The notes: a model not told the origin generated them from the sequence alone. DNA of 64,000 bases from Symbiodinium natans (GCA_905221605.1 CAJNDS010000668.1:1271055-1335054), one strand, 5' to 3'; shown: positions 53,848-62,720, numbered from the stretch's first letter. Translations and numbers: made by a program.

Positions 53848-54000
53848 GCCGCGCCTTCCCCCCCCTCTCATGGAGGACGAAGAAGCCGCTGATGATCAGA
53901 ACATGCTTCACCTGCGCGGCAGGGTTCGTCAGGAACCACGGGGATGTAAGGGAGCACTTGGTGGGGTTGATCCGAGTCATGAAGGGGCCGGGGGGGGGTT
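53848..54000 (-). CDS. Exon, 51 codons
   Basis: Minus frame FMTRINPTKCSLTSPWFLTN then QVKHVLIISGFFVLHERGGK. Acceptor TAAAGCAG, GA donor (GGC|GAAATCC). Very strong third-position bias. The hydrophobic VLIISGFFVL stretch may be a beta strand or membrane segment. Confidence 0.93.
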
Positions 54001-54072
54001 CTGCTTTAGCTAAACCCTAAACCCTAAACCCTAAACCTTCAGGGCTCGGGGTTCTCCACTTTAGCAGGCCAG

Positions 54073-54222
54073 GAAGTTTTAAAGTACGAAACAGATCCCA
54101 TCATGTACGTCAACGTCAGACTTCCGATCCAAGGCAGGGACCTCCTGGGAATACGTATGATGCAGCAGCAGCATTTCGACTGTCGACGGAGGTTGCAATT
54201 TCAAATAGAAGGATATCCCTAA
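54073..54222 (+). CDS. 49-codon terminal exon
   Basis: Plus frame EVLKYETDPIMYVNVRLPIQ then DLLGIRMMQQQHFDCRRRLQ, FQIEGYP and TAA. Acceptor AGGCCAG. The final TAA is formed with the first bases of a CCCTAAA tract, so the repeat may have created the stop. Confidence 0.9.
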   Translation, partial: EVLKYETDPIMYVNVRLPIQGRDLLGIRMMQQQHFDCRRRLQFQIEGYP

Positions 54223-54289
54223 ACCCTAAATCCTAGAATAGAACACCAAAACCACCTTGCATAAACCCCTAAGCCCTACACCCCACGAA

Positions 54290-54365
54290 GGGAGCTGGCC
54301 TGCGGTGCGCCAAGCAGTGCGTCCACAGCCCCGCGCAGGGACAACCGCCCCGATGGCGCGGCCTG
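54290..54365. CDS. Exon-like island, strand undecided
   Basis: Plus ELACGAPSSASTAPRRDNRP; minus AAPSGRLSLRGAVDALLGAP. Confidence 0.5.
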
Positions 54366-54399
54366 CAGGGGTTTGTAGGGCTTGGGGGTTGCAGAAGGT

Positions 54400-54705
54400 T
54401 TAGGGTTTAGGGTTTAGTGCTTAGGGTGTAGGGTTTAGGGTTTAGGGTTTAGGGTTTAGGGCTTAGGGTTTAGGGTTTAGGGTTTAGGGTTTAGGGTTTA
54501 GGGTTTAGGGTTTAGGGTTTAGGGTTTAGGGTTTAGGGTTTAGGGTTTAGGGTTTAGGTTTAGGGGTTAGGGTTTAGGGTTTAGGGTTTTGGGTTTAGGG
54601 TTTAGGGTTTAGGGTTTAGGGTTTAGGGTTTAGGGTTTAGGGTTTAGGGTTTAGGGTTTAGGGTTCAGGGTTTAGGGTTTAGGGTTTAGGGTTTAGGGTT
54701 TAGGG
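54400..54705 (+). repeat. TTTAGGG array
   Basis: More than 40 units with single-base variants. Confidence 0.97.
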
Positions 54706-54924
54706 CGGGGTTTCGGGATCTAGGGGGTTTTGGGGCTTAGGGTTTTGGTGGTTTGGGTTTAGGGCTTTGGTGGTTTGGGGTTTAGGGCTTTGGGGCCTGG
54801 GGTTTGGGGTTTAGGGCTTTGGGGCCTGGGGTTTGGGGTTTAGGATTGGGAAGGGGGGGCGGGGGGGGGGGGGGGTTCAGGCTTGGGGGGAGTTAAGGGT
54901 TCGGCTTTAGGGGCTTAGGGGTTT

Positions 54925-55030
54925 AGAGAATCAGCTGATGACGTATCGATGACTTCCGCCTGGTCTTCCGTGGCGAGTCCATGGACGTTGTCACTGCCGA
55001 GCTGCCCAGCGGCAAACAAGGACACCATAT
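54925..55030 (-). CDS. Exon, 35 codons
   Basis: Minus frame MVSLFAAGQLGSDNVHGLAT then EDQAEVIDTSSA. It faces a CCCTAAA array on its 5' side. Confidence 0.9.
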
Positions 55031-55039
55031 TGATACCCC

Positions 55040-55325
55040 CCAACCCTAAACCCTAAACCCTAAACCCTAAACCCTAAACCCTAAACCCTAAACCCTAAAC
55101 CCTAAACCCTAAACCCTAAACCCTAAACCCTAAACCCTAAACCCTAAACCCTAAACCCTAAACCCTAACCCCTAAAACCTAAACCCTAAACCCTAAACCC
55201 TAAACCCTAAACCCTAAACCCTAAACCCTAAACCCTAAACCCTAAACCCTAAACCCTAAACCCTAAACCCTAAACCCTAAACCCTAAACCCTAAACCCTA
55301 AACTAAACCCTGAGCCCTAAACCCG
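55040..55325 (+). repeat. CCCTAAA array, the longest pure run
   Basis: About 40 units, nearly all perfect. Confidence 0.98.
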
Positions 55326-55348
55326 CAAACCCGAGGCCTTGAACTCAC

Positions 55349-55428
55349 CCACCAAATTCCTAAATGGCTTTGCCGGCTAAGGTGGCCTTCCGAAACCAGG
55401 ATGCCCCTTGGCATGAACCAATCCACCA
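55349..55428 (-). CDS. Exon
   Basis: Minus frame VDWFMPRGILVSEGHLSRQS then HLGIWW. Acceptor TTACTTTAG, consensus donor TGG|GTGAGT. Confidence 0.88.
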
Positions 55429-55483
55429 CTAAAGTAAGCCACCTAAACCCTTAACCCTAAACCCTAAACCCTAAACCCTAAAC

Positions 55484-55560
55484 CAGCTGACAAAAGATGG
55501 CAACAAGTACGAACCCCAAGGCCAAAACACTACACCTCGGAAACCCGGTGTGGGGTATCC
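55484..55560. CDS. Exon-like island, strand undecided
   Basis: Plus QLTKDGNKYEPQGQNTTPRK; minus GFPRCSVLALGFVLVAIFCQ. Confidence 0.55.
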
Positions 55561-55729
55561 AAGGGGTTTACCAGGGGTCCCCTTGTAAGGACTAAGGGAT
55601 CATGTAACTACCCTGAGATAGAAGCCTATGAGCCCTAGACCTAAACCCTAAACCCTAAACCCTGAACCCTAAACCCTAAACCCTAAACCCTAAAACCCCT
55701 AAAACCCGAAACCCTTAACCCGAGCCCTA

Positions 55730-55774
55730 GCAAGGCGGCCTTCTGGTAGATCTTCTCGATATTCCGCCCTCATG
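55730..55774 (-). CDS. Short exon
   Basis: Minus frame RNIEKIYQKAALLG, GC3-rich, acceptor CATGAG. Confidence 0.65.
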
Positions 55775-55864
55775 GGAGGTGCTTGGGACCCTAAACCCTA
55801 AACCGTGAACCCTGAACCCTGAACCCTAAACCCTGAACCCTGAACCCTGAACCCTGAACGGCAT

Positions 55865-55904
55865 GCTAACTTGGGGTCGAAAGGAAGACACTCTGTGGAG
55901 CCAG
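55865..55904 (+). CDS. Short exon
   Basis: Plus frame MLTWGRKEDTLWSQL, donor CTG|GTTGAGGG. Confidence 0.55.
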
Positions 55905-55956
55905 CTGGTTGAGGGTTTAGGGTTTAGTGTTAAGGGTTGAGGTTTATACATAGTCC

Positions 55957-56050
55957 CTCAATAGGGGTCCCCTACCTTCTTTGAAGGGCTCTGAGGTATG
56001 GGCCCTTGGGTTGCATGGCGTATATAGGTTTCCCCAATGAAGGGCCCATG
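55957..56050. mobile_element. ILE family K
   Basis: TTTGAAGGGCTCTGAGGTAT, GGGCCCTTGGG, TATATAGG and AAGGGCCCATG. Confidence 0.75.
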
Positions 56051-56108
56051 TTCAGGCACCAGGCCCGTAAACCACCAACTTCTGGAAAGCCAAGCAATTA
56101 GGGTTCAG

Positions 56109-56139
56109 GAATTCTGGAACTGGACTCAGCAGGGCCAAG
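56109..56139 (+). CDS. Very short exon
   Basis: Frame EFWNWTQQGQ between GGGTTCAG and CAAG|GTTTCGG. Confidence 0.55.
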
Positions 56140-56154
56140 GTTTCGGACTTCGGG

Positions 56155-56245
56155 CTTAGGGCTTAGGGTTTAGGGTTTAGGGTTTAGGGTTTAGGGTTTA
56201 GGGTTTAGGGTTTAGGGTTTAGGGTTTAGGGTTTAGGGTTTAGGG
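56155..56245 (+). repeat. TTTAGGG array
   Basis: About 12 perfect units. Confidence 0.97.
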
Positions 56246-56261
56246 TTAAAAGCCCTACACA

Positions 56262-56367
56262 CCACACATGCACATCTCAGACCCTGCTTGTCGGCCGAGC
56301 CCCGGACCGCAGTAACTGCCGCTGTACTGGAAGCCTTTGCACAGTTCGCCGTGCTCCACTGGGCCAC
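56262..56367 (-). CDS. Cys-rich exon
   Basis: Minus frame GPVEHGELCKGFQYSGSYCG then PGLGRQAGSEMCMC. Four Cys; may be an extracellular repeat. Acceptor CCCCCAG at the end of a CCCCAAA array, GT donor TGTG|GTGTAG. Confidence 0.92.
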
Positions 56368-56370
56368 CTG

Positions 56371-56470
56371 GGGGTTTGGGGTTTGGGGTTTGGGGTTTGG
56401 GGTTTGGGGTTTGGGGTTTGGGGTTTGGGGTTTGGGGTTTGGGGTTTGGGGTTTGGGTTTGGGGTTTGGG
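56371..56470 (+). repeat. TTTGGGG array, likely intronic on minus
   Basis: 14 nearly perfect TTTGGGG units between two minus-strand exons. Confidence 0.97.
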
Positions 56471-56474
56471 GTAT

Positions 56475-56520
56475 GTGCAGTGAAAACACACGCGTCACGT
56501 GCTTCTGTGCCAACTGAGAC
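56475..56520 (-). CDS. Exon, possible start
   Basis: Minus frame MSQLAQKHVTRVFSLHI. With the donor C|GTGTGTTTTC it joins 56367 in frame (CGT). Confidence 0.65.
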
Positions 56521-56628
56521 ATTCCCTACGTTTACGGCTACGGATACCGGGTTTGAAACCCTAAACCCTAAACCCTAAACCCTAAACCCTAAACCCTAAA
56601 CCCTAAACCCTAAACCCCAAGCCCTCGA

Positions 56629-56685
56629 AGCAAGACCCCCAAATCCGGCAACAATCCTGGACCTCGAGCCGACATCTCCAGCTGA
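56629..56685. CDS. Exon-like island, strand undecided
   Basis: Plus KTPKSGNNPGPRADISS with TGA; minus LEMSARGPGLLPDLGVLLRG with CATTCCTCAG acceptor. Confidence 0.5.
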
Positions 56686-56802
56686 GGAATGAGGGTTGAG
56701 GGTGGAGGGTTGAGGGTTGAGGGTCTAGGGTTTAGGGTTCGGGGTCTAGGGTCCAGGGTTTGGGGTTTAGGGTGCAGTGTTTAGGATTCAAAGCAAAAGA
56801 AG

Positions 56803-56899
56803 CTGATACCCTCAAGCACCTTCCTGGACGTAGTCGTCGAAGTCGACAGGGCCTTCGGATGCTCAGAGATTCTAGGACATGCCCAGTATCCATACGGGG
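56803..56899 (+). CDS. Exon, 32 codons
   Basis: Plus frame LIPSSTFLDVVVEVDRAFGC then SEILGHAQYPYG. Acceptor AAAGAAG, donor GGGG|GTTTAGGG. Confidence 0.92.
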
Positions 56900-57196
56900 G
56901 TTTAGGGCTTAGGGCTTAGGGTTTAGGGTTTAGGGTTTAGGGTTTAGGGTTTAGGGCTTAGGGTTTTTTACGTCCGGGAGAGCTTGGAGTTGGCTTTGGG
57001 GGCCTCAGGAGGTTCCTTTAGGGTTCTAGGGCTGAAGGGTTGTAGGGTTCACGGCCGAGGGCTTTGGGGGTTTTAGGGTTTAGGAGGTTTTAGGGTTTTA
57101 GTTCTTAGGGCTAAAACCCTAGGGGGGTTTTAGGTTTTAGGTCTTAGGTCAGATCGGACGAAGTCTTAGGGCTTAGGGCTTAGGGCGGCTTAGGGC

Positions 57197-57437
57197 TTGA
57201 GAGGGCTTCGGCGGTTTGGGAGATTCCTGCACCTACGTGCCAGGCGTCCTTGTCGCCATCGGCACAGAAGTGGCTGTGGTAGGCCGCTTTTTTGTTGCCT
57301 TTAGTGGCTGCCGTCGAAACTTCCTGCAAGGGCATGCTGTCTAATGCGCTCTCGCCAGCGGGCTCGTACAACTGGCTTGCAACGGAATCCCATGGATATA
57401 GCTTGGTTCGACGATCTGTACCGTCAGCGGCGGGTTC
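57197..57437 (-). CDS. 80-codon exon
   Basis: Minus frame EPAADGTDRRTKLYPWDSVA, SQLYEPAGESALDSMPLQEV, then KKAAYHSHFCADGDKDAWHV and ISQTAEAL. The acceptor CCCTAGCAG lies in a family D remnant (57440-57475). 'FCADGDKDAWHVGAG' may be a functional loop. Family not recognised. Confidence 0.92.
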
Positions 57438-57562
57438 CTGCTAGGGATTATAGTACCCCCCTATCTTTTGGAACAGGGCGAATATCCCTTGAGGGCTTCG
57501 GGCTCCCAGGCCAGACTTCTTCCCCCATTTCACCCCTCTATATACCTTACATAGCCCCTACT

Positions 57563-57616
57563 GTACCTAAGTAGCCCCCAAAATAACCCCGAAATGACCC
57601 CTAAGGTCCCTTATTA
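57563..57616. repeat. Dispersed repeat family N, copy 2
   Basis: CTAAGTAGCCCCC, CCCGAAATGACCCCTAAGGT; compare 526-580. Confidence 0.7.
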
Positions 57617-57670
57617 TAAACCCTGAACCCTAAACCCTACACCCTACACCCTAAACCCTAAACCCTAAAC

Positions 57671-57755
57671 CGTTAAGGGTCCCTCCTTCAGTCCCTTGAA
57701 TAGCACTCTCTCCACCCCCGATGACCGAAGCCTCCCTTCCACCCGGAGCCCAGGC
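57671..57755 (-). CDS. Exon
   Basis: Minus frame AWAPGGREASVIGGGESAIQ then GTEGGTLN. Acceptor CTCCTTTTTTCAAG, donor ACG|GTTTAGGG. Plus frames are open too, but these splice sites favour minus. Confidence 0.75.
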
Positions 57756-57879
57756 CTTGAAAAAAGGAGCGCAGGCCCCCAGGCCTAACACTCGACCTAG
57801 CCCTAAACCCTAAACCCTAAACCCTAAACCCGGGCTTTAGGGTTTGAGTTTGGGGCCTGGGGCTTGGAGGCTTGGGGCT

Positions 57880-57978
57880 TGAGGCCGCACTGAGCGCGGC
57901 GCTGAAAGTGCAGGCGACCTCCATGGCCTTGACTTTGGCCAAGTCTGCGTCGCTGTGCGCCATGGCGCAGGCCAAAAT
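57880..57978 (-). CDS. Exon
   Basis: Minus frame ILACAMAHSDADLAKVKAME then VACTFSAALSAA, almost only G/C third positions. The 65-codon plus ORF here is judged antisense. Confidence 0.85.
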
Positions 57979-58103
57979 CCTAAGACCTCAACTTGACTTA
58001 AAGCCCGAAGCCCAAGAAGCCAAAATACTTTTGGTTTTTAGGGTTTTGGGATTAGGGCCCAAAGCCTAAACCCCAAACCTTACACACACGTCCCCAAGCC
58101 CAG

Positions 58104-58165
58104 AAACCGAAGACCCCAAGCAGGACTTCGAGTCCGAGAAGTACGATTTCAAGAGCGGGGATTCC
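58104..58165. CDS. Exon-like island, strand undecided
   Basis: Plus TEDPKQDFESEKYDFKSGDS; minus ESPLLKSYFSDSKSCLGSSV. Confidence 0.6.
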
Positions 58166-58199
58166 GATTTAGGGCTTAGGGTTTAGCCAGGTCCATATG

Positions 58200-58255
58200 C
58201 AGAAGGCGTGCTCGCGGTTTCGGGAGTTGAGTGTCTTGGGGTGTTGACGGCTTTT
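58200..58255. CDS. Exon-like island, strand undecided
   Basis: Plus VHMQKACSRFRELSVLGC; minus TLNSRNREHAFCIWTW. Confidence 0.5.
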
Positions 58256-58376
58256 GCGCTTTGTTCAATGCCTTTGTCAGGCTATTACACCCTAAAACCT
58301 AAACCCTGAAAGCCTGTGCCCCCAAACGCCACACAAGGGCTGCAAGTCTCGCACTTCCAACAGGTGAGGCTCTGAG

Positions 58377-58424
58377 GAAGCATGGGAGCGCCGGATGGCA
58401 AACTTCGAAACAAAAGGGTCCACG
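58377..58424 (+). CDS. Exon
   Basis: 16 codons in phase 0: EAWERRMANFETKGST. Acceptor CTCTGAG, donor ACG|GTTTAGGG. Confidence 0.75.
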
Positions 58425-58650
58425 GTTTAGGGTTTAGTGTTTAGGGTTTAGGGTTTAGGGTTCAGGGTTCAGGGTTTAGGGTTTAGGGTTTAGGGTTTAG
58501 GGTTTAGGGTTTCGGGTTTCGGGTTTAGGGTTTAGGGTTTAGGGTTTAGGGTTTAGGGTTCTTAGGGTTTAGGGTTTAGAGTTTGGGGTTTAGGGTTTAG
58601 GGTTTAGGGTTTAGGGTTTAGGGTTTAGGGTTTAGGGTTTAGGGTTTAGG
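58425..58650 (+). repeat. TTTAGGG array starting in an exon donor
   Basis: About 32 units with TTCAGGG and TTTCGGG variants. Confidence 0.97.
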
Positions 58651-58692
58651 GCGGAATCCGAAGCCCTAAGGACCTTAGGGGTTTAGGGTTTA

Positions 58693-58796
58693 GGTTGGGA
58701 TGTTCCCCCTTCTACTAGCAATCCTTAACAGGGTTTATAATAGGGGGTACTATAAACTCTGTTATGGACTGATAGTATGAGGATGAAGATCCCAAG
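58693..58796. mobile_element. ILE family D
   Basis: TTGGGATGTTCCCCCTTCTA and GAGGATGAAGATCCCAAGG, slightly diverged. Confidence 0.8.
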
Positions 58797-59122
58797 GTTT
58801 GGGGGTTTAGGATTTGGGGTTTAGGGTTTGGGGTTTAGGGTTCAGGGTTCAGGGTTCAGGGTTTAGGGTTTAGGGTTTAGGGTTTTGGGTTTAGGGTTTC
58901 CTCATGGTAGTATGGCTTTAGGGCTTGGGGTTTAGGGTTAGGGGTTTTGGGTTTTGGCTTTGTGAAAAAATCCTGATGCCAAGCCCTCGACCTCGAAACC
59001 CAAACCCCAAACCCTTGGTTTTAAGGGTTTGGGCTTTGGGCCCTGAACCCAAAAACCCTAAACCCTAAACCCTAAAACCCTTGAGGTACCACGCCGTCGG
59101 CTAGTTTAAGATAGCCGCTAAG

Positions 59123-59152
59123 GGCAATACTTCAACGAGATCAACGGCCCAG
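59123..59152 (+). CDS. Microexon-size island
   Basis: Frame QYFNEINGP between GCTAAG and CCAG|GTCAGTGG, a consensus donor. Confidence 0.55.
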
Positions 59153-59363
59153 GTCAGTGGCCCATAATTTACTTAGATCAACCCAGTTTTGCAACAAGCA
59201 CCATAAACCCTAAACCCCGAAACCTCGAAACCCCTAAACCCAAAAACCCTAAACCTTAGACCCTAAACCCTAAACTCTCACCCTACACGCCCTTATTCCG
59301 TTTGCTAATCAACTCATTAGGGGGTTCTTCAGAAGAAGGGTTTAAGGCTTAGGACTCCCAAAC

Positions 59364-59429
59364 CCTTTTGGGGGTTCCTATCATCAGGACTAGGAGCTCT
59401 GTCTCCCTTTCCACGAGGCCTCTGGTGCT
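59364..59429 (-). CDS. Exon
   Basis: 22 codons in phase 0: STRGLVERETELLVLMIGTP, KR. Acceptor ACATTTTCAG, donor AGG|GTTTGGG. Confidence 0.88.
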
Positions 59430-59506
59430 CTGAAAATGTTTGGAACTTGGACTCAGGGTTTAGGGTTCAGGGTTTAGGGTTTAGGGTTTAGGGCTCAGGG
59501 CTCAGG

Positions 59507-59598
59507 GTTCAACCGCCAAAACGAACTAGACGCGCCCGCATTAGATGCCAAATCAAAAACAAGATCAAATAAGTTCCCCCCAAAGAAAAACACGAAAT
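59507..59598 (+). CDS. Lys-rich exon with stop
   Basis: Plus frame NRQNELDAPALDAKSKTRSN then KFPPKKNTK and TGA. Confidence 0.6.
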
Positions 59599-59770
59599 GA
59601 TTATCATAAGATGGTTTGCGGTGATGTTTTCGGGGCTAAAGTGTACTAACGATAGACTAGCGCCTTCTGATATTCGAGATGCGTACCCTTCATTTCATAA
59701 CTTCTTATGTGAAGAACAATGCACACACACACACACCAAAAAGTACCCTAAACCCTTCCAAAACCCTAAA

Positions 59771-59820
59771 CCCGAACAAATCCTGGAGCAGATGGGCTGG
59801 GAGTTTGGGGCTTTCGGATT
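59771..59820 (+). CDS. Short exon-like island
   Basis: Plus frame PEQILEQMGWEFGAFGL and TAG, next to a CCCTAAA stretch. Confidence 0.5.
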
Positions 59821-59888
59821 GTAGGGCGCTGGGGCTTAGGGTTTCGGGGTTTGATGGTGGGGGGTTCAACCCCGGGTTGGGGTTTCAG

Positions 59889-59942
59889 TGGTCTAGAACC
59901 TTCATGGCTTCAGATATTCAGGGAATGTGGGGCCGGATGTAG
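59889..59942 (+). CDS. Short exon-like island
   Basis: Plus frame WSRTFMASDIQGMWGRM and TAG after GGTTTCAG. Confidence 0.55.
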   Translation, partial: WSRTFMASDIQGMWGRM

Positions 59943-59999
59943 GCCGTAAAAAAAAGTCACAGTCAAATGGGAGCTCTCAACATTCCACCCTAAGCCCTA

Positions 60000-60145
60000 T
60001 AAACCCTAAACCCTATAAACCGTAAACCCTATAAACCCTAAACCCTATAAACCCTAAACCCTATAAACACTAAACCCTATAAACCCTAAACCCTAAACCC
60101 TAAACCCTAAACCCCAGACCCTAAACCCTAAACCCTAAACCCGAC
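60000..60145 (+). repeat. 14-bp CCCTATAAACCCTAAA-type higher-order array
   Basis: Alternating TATAAACCC and TAAACCC units give a 14-bp period for about seven cycles, then plain CCCTAAA. Confidence 0.93.
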
Positions 60146-60236
60146 AAATCCCGCAACTTTTGGCGCTTGCTCGCCACATTGCTTCGACGGTTTCTGGGGC
60201 CGCTTTCCCTTCGGACGAGCTGCCCGACGCCTCAGC
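60146..60236 (-). CDS. Exon
   Basis: Minus frame AEASGSSSEGKAAPETVEAM then WRASAKSCGI. Acceptor CCCTTGTCAG, GT donor (T|GTCGGG). Plus frames are open too. Confidence 0.75.
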
Positions 60237-60445
60237 CTGACAAGGGAAAGAGCGTTTAGGGTTGTTTAGGGGTTGTGGTTTTGGGGGGTTTCGGGCTTGG
60301 GGTTTTTTGGGTTGTTTATGGGCTGCTTATGGGTTGTTGAGGCCCTAAACCCAAAACCCCTACAAGCACCAAACCGCACTTAAACCCTGAACCCTGAAGC
60401 CTAAACCCTAAACCCTAAACCCTAAAGCCTGAACCCTGAAGCCTG

Positions 60446-60527
60446 AGAGGGCTTTTCGGCTTTCTCGAGGCCCAGAGGCCCCCAAGTGACCAGTTCCGGG
60501 GTGCGGTTCTTGCATGGCTGCGGCATT
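60446..60527 (-). CDS. Exon
   Basis: Minus frame AAAMQEPHPGTGHLGASGPR then ESRKALS. Confidence 0.8.
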
Positions 60528-60713
60528 TAGGGTTTAGGGTTTGGGGTTTAGGGTTTAGGGTTTAGTGTTTAGGGTCAGCCTAAACCGCTGCCTCATATTC
60601 ACCTAACGAAGGCCCAGAACCCAACAAGTGCAAAAAGGCACTTGGAAATCGGAAACCTTGCGCTTTCTTTGTGGTAACGGTTGCCAGAACCCCCCCCCTT
60701 ATGCGATTTGTAG

Positions 60714-60756
60714 GCAAGCTTGCCCAAGAAGAACATGCGAAGCTGGGGTTCTCGGG
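60714..60756 (+). CDS. Exon
   Basis: Plus frame KLAQEEHAKLGFS, acceptor GATTTGTAG, donor GG|GTTTCGGG. Confidence 0.7.
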
Positions 60757-60852
60757 GTTTCGGGTTTAGGGTTTAGGGTTTCGGGTTTAGGGTTTAGGGT
60801 TTAGGGTTTCGGGCTTAGGGTCCCAGGGTTAGGGCTTAGGGTCAATGGGGCC

Positions 60853-60921
60853 TCAGGCGATCTTCACGCAGCACTCCTCGTCGGTGCTGCCCTGGTGCCT
60901 CAGCCAGGGCCCCCCGGAACT
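60853..60921 (-). CDS. Terminal exon with stop
   Basis: Minus frame SSGGPWLRHQGSTDEECCVK then IA and TGA; every third position C or G except two. Acceptor CCTAAG. Confidence 0.85.
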   Translation of the reverse strand, partial: SSGGPWLRHQGSTDEECCVKIA

Positions 60922-61060
60922 CTTAGGAGCTTCAATAACCCCCAAGCCCTAAATCATTCTAAGGGAAGGACTTAGGGAATGTGGCACCCTCTGAAATTTC
61001 TGAGAAGTTACTTAAGATGAGATACACATGTACCTGGTTCCCGAATTCCCGGATTCCCTA

Positions 61061-61135
61061 CCTGGTTGCCAAGCAACCTGATAAGAAACTGGGTGCCCTT
61101 GTTGGCTGAGTGAAGTTCATAAGAGAATCTTGAGG
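61061..61135. mobile_element. ILE family A', left half
   Basis: CTGGTTGCCAAGCAACC, GGGTGCCCTTGTTGGC, then interrupted by CCCTAAA units. Confidence 0.5.
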
Positions 61136-61188
61136 AGGGCCTAAACCCTAAACCCTAAATCCTACTACAGCTACTAAGAGGGTTGTTG

Positions 61189-61374
61189 TCAAAATGCGTT
61201 CCCGAAATTGACGTTAAATCGGAACTCCCTCGGTGCCGCCTTATGTCCTGAAGGAAAAAGAAGCTGATTGAGATAGAGTAGCAAACGCGACATTTGAAGG
61301 ATCCAAGCATGATTTCCTAGAAAGGGTGCTAACGCGGACCATTTTTCAGGCGCTGCTGTCGGACGAGTCGTCAC
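61189..61374 (-). CDS. Uncharacterised ORF
   Basis: MTTRPTAAPEKWSALAPFLG then SRLLLYLNQLLFPSGHKAAP. It shares CCCTCGGTGCCGCCTTAT with 61965. Confidence 0.35.
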   Translation of the reverse strand: MTTRPTAAPEKWSALAPFLGNHAWILQMSRLLLYLNQLLFPSGHKAAPREFRFNVNFGNAF

Positions 61375-61638
61375 AAGAACTGCTAGTGTTACTGCTACAT
61401 ACTGCTACTGCTGGAGTTCTGGCGCGAGCGAAGGTTTCTCAACTGTCGCCACTTGCGGGGCTCGAGCTCCAGCAAACATAGCACTCTCGGTTCTATGGTG
61501 TTCCTTTATGGTCTGCTATAGAGAAGGAATGGGCCATGGTCTGCCGGGGGAGGTTGCGTTGACGTTTTGCTAGCGCCGTGCTAGCGCGGCGCTAGCGCAA
61601 AACACTGTGCCGGATTTTCCAAGATCTGATGCTACGAC

Positions 61639-61893
61639 GTGATGAACGACGAAAACAAGCCAGAAGCAGCAAATGTACCAAGTATAACAAGAATATCGTT
61701 TCTTTCTTGTCATCGTTTTCCTAGAAGAACCTATATACTGGCAACAGGGGCCCCGTCAATTTATAATGAAGAGGCGCGGGGTTATTACACCACCCCAGAT
61801 TTGTACGCATATTTCGGGTGGTGTGCCTGGCTGGGCCTTCTCAATCAATCTCTGTTGGGTTCGCTTTGTGGTGACATGCGAAATTTAGAATAA
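61639..61893 (+). CDS. 84-codon ORF inside a repeat-free island
   Basis: Starts MMNDENKPEAANVPSITRIS and ends EARGYYTTPDLYAYFGWCAW, LGLLNQSLLGSLCGDMRNLE, TAA. AT-richer than the exon islands. It is flanked by clusters of CTAGCGC palindromes (61568-61606 and 61905-61940), as if it were the cargo of one element. Confidence 0.5.
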   Translation: MMNDENKPEAANVPSITRISFLSCHRFPRRTYILATGAPSIYNEEARGYYTTPDLYAYFGWCAWLGLLNQSLLGSLCGDMRNLE

Positions 61894-62402
61894 TGTTTGT
61901 TGATTTTACCTAGCGCGAACCTAGCGTTTTCCTAGCGCCACACTGGGGTTTTAGGGGATCCCCCTCGGTGCCGCCTTATAGCAAAGACATGAAAATAGAC
62001 CGGCCACAACCAATTAATGTAAATTAAAGTAACTGAGCAGACACGCGAATTTTGAACGCAACCCAAGAACTGGCAAGACTAAGCCATCCGTGAACCATCG
62101 GGACAGAAACGGGTACACAAAAAGGCCGGCAAAACAAAGCGGACATGACCTTACACTACCCCTCTAGAAGAACCCCTAAAGCCCTTCAACCCCCTAAACC
62201 CACCTAAAATCCCTTAAGCCCAACTTATTTGGCGGCTTGCGACAATAGGGGGACGCCCAATATAGACCCCCAAATAGGATCTCCTTATAGCCTTATAATT
62301 AAGAAGGACCCCAATAAGGTAATCACCCCTAAGCTCCTAAACCCCCCAATTTCTGAAACTACCACCCCCCCCCCCCCCCCAAACCCTAAACCCTAAACCC
62401 AG

Positions 62403-62498
62403 GTCTCGCTGAGCTGCATCTTCGCGTTGGGACGGAGCTCAAGGCCTGCACACCGCAGCAGATTCAGAGAGTCCTTTCGTTTTCGGGTTACAGTTGGG
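62403..62498 (+). CDS. Exon before a dimeric D introner
   Basis: Plus frame LAELHLRVGTELKACTPQQI then QRVLSFSGYSW. Acceptor ACCCAG, donor TGGG|GTGTTCACCC. The helical pattern suggests a repeat-type helical domain. Confidence 0.93.
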
Positions 62499-62644
62499 GT
62501 GTTCACCCTTGTACTAACAGCCCTTAAAAAAGGGATAATAGTACACCCTATGAAAATCCCTATTAAGGATACTAACAGTCCTTAAGCAGGGATCATAGTA
62601 ACCCCTATGATAATTCCTGTTAAGGACTATCAGTAGATACCAAG
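62499..62644 (+). mobile_element. ILE family D, tandem dimer forming one intron
   Basis: GTGTTCACCCTTGTACTAAC to GGACTATCAGTAGATACCAAG-like end, with a second ACTAACAGTCCTTAAGCAGG starting in the middle (62570). Confidence 0.9.
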
Positions 62645-62688
62645 CTGAGAGTGCTCGGGCTTTCCTGTGTCTGCGTTTGTGTGATTAG
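62645..62688 (+). CDS. Exon after a dimeric D introner
   Basis: In frame with 62403-62498 (G + CT): AESARAFLCLRLCD, then TAG or a GA donor (TGT|GATTAG). Confidence 0.85.
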
Positions 62689-62720
62689 TGCCCTGTGGGT
62701 CTGGAGCTTAGGCCAAACAT

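Noticed and set aside
57872-58069. 65-codon plus-strand ORF (ALSAALKVQATSMALTLAKS)
   Set aside because: The minus frame of the same bases has stronger third-position bias and natural composition.
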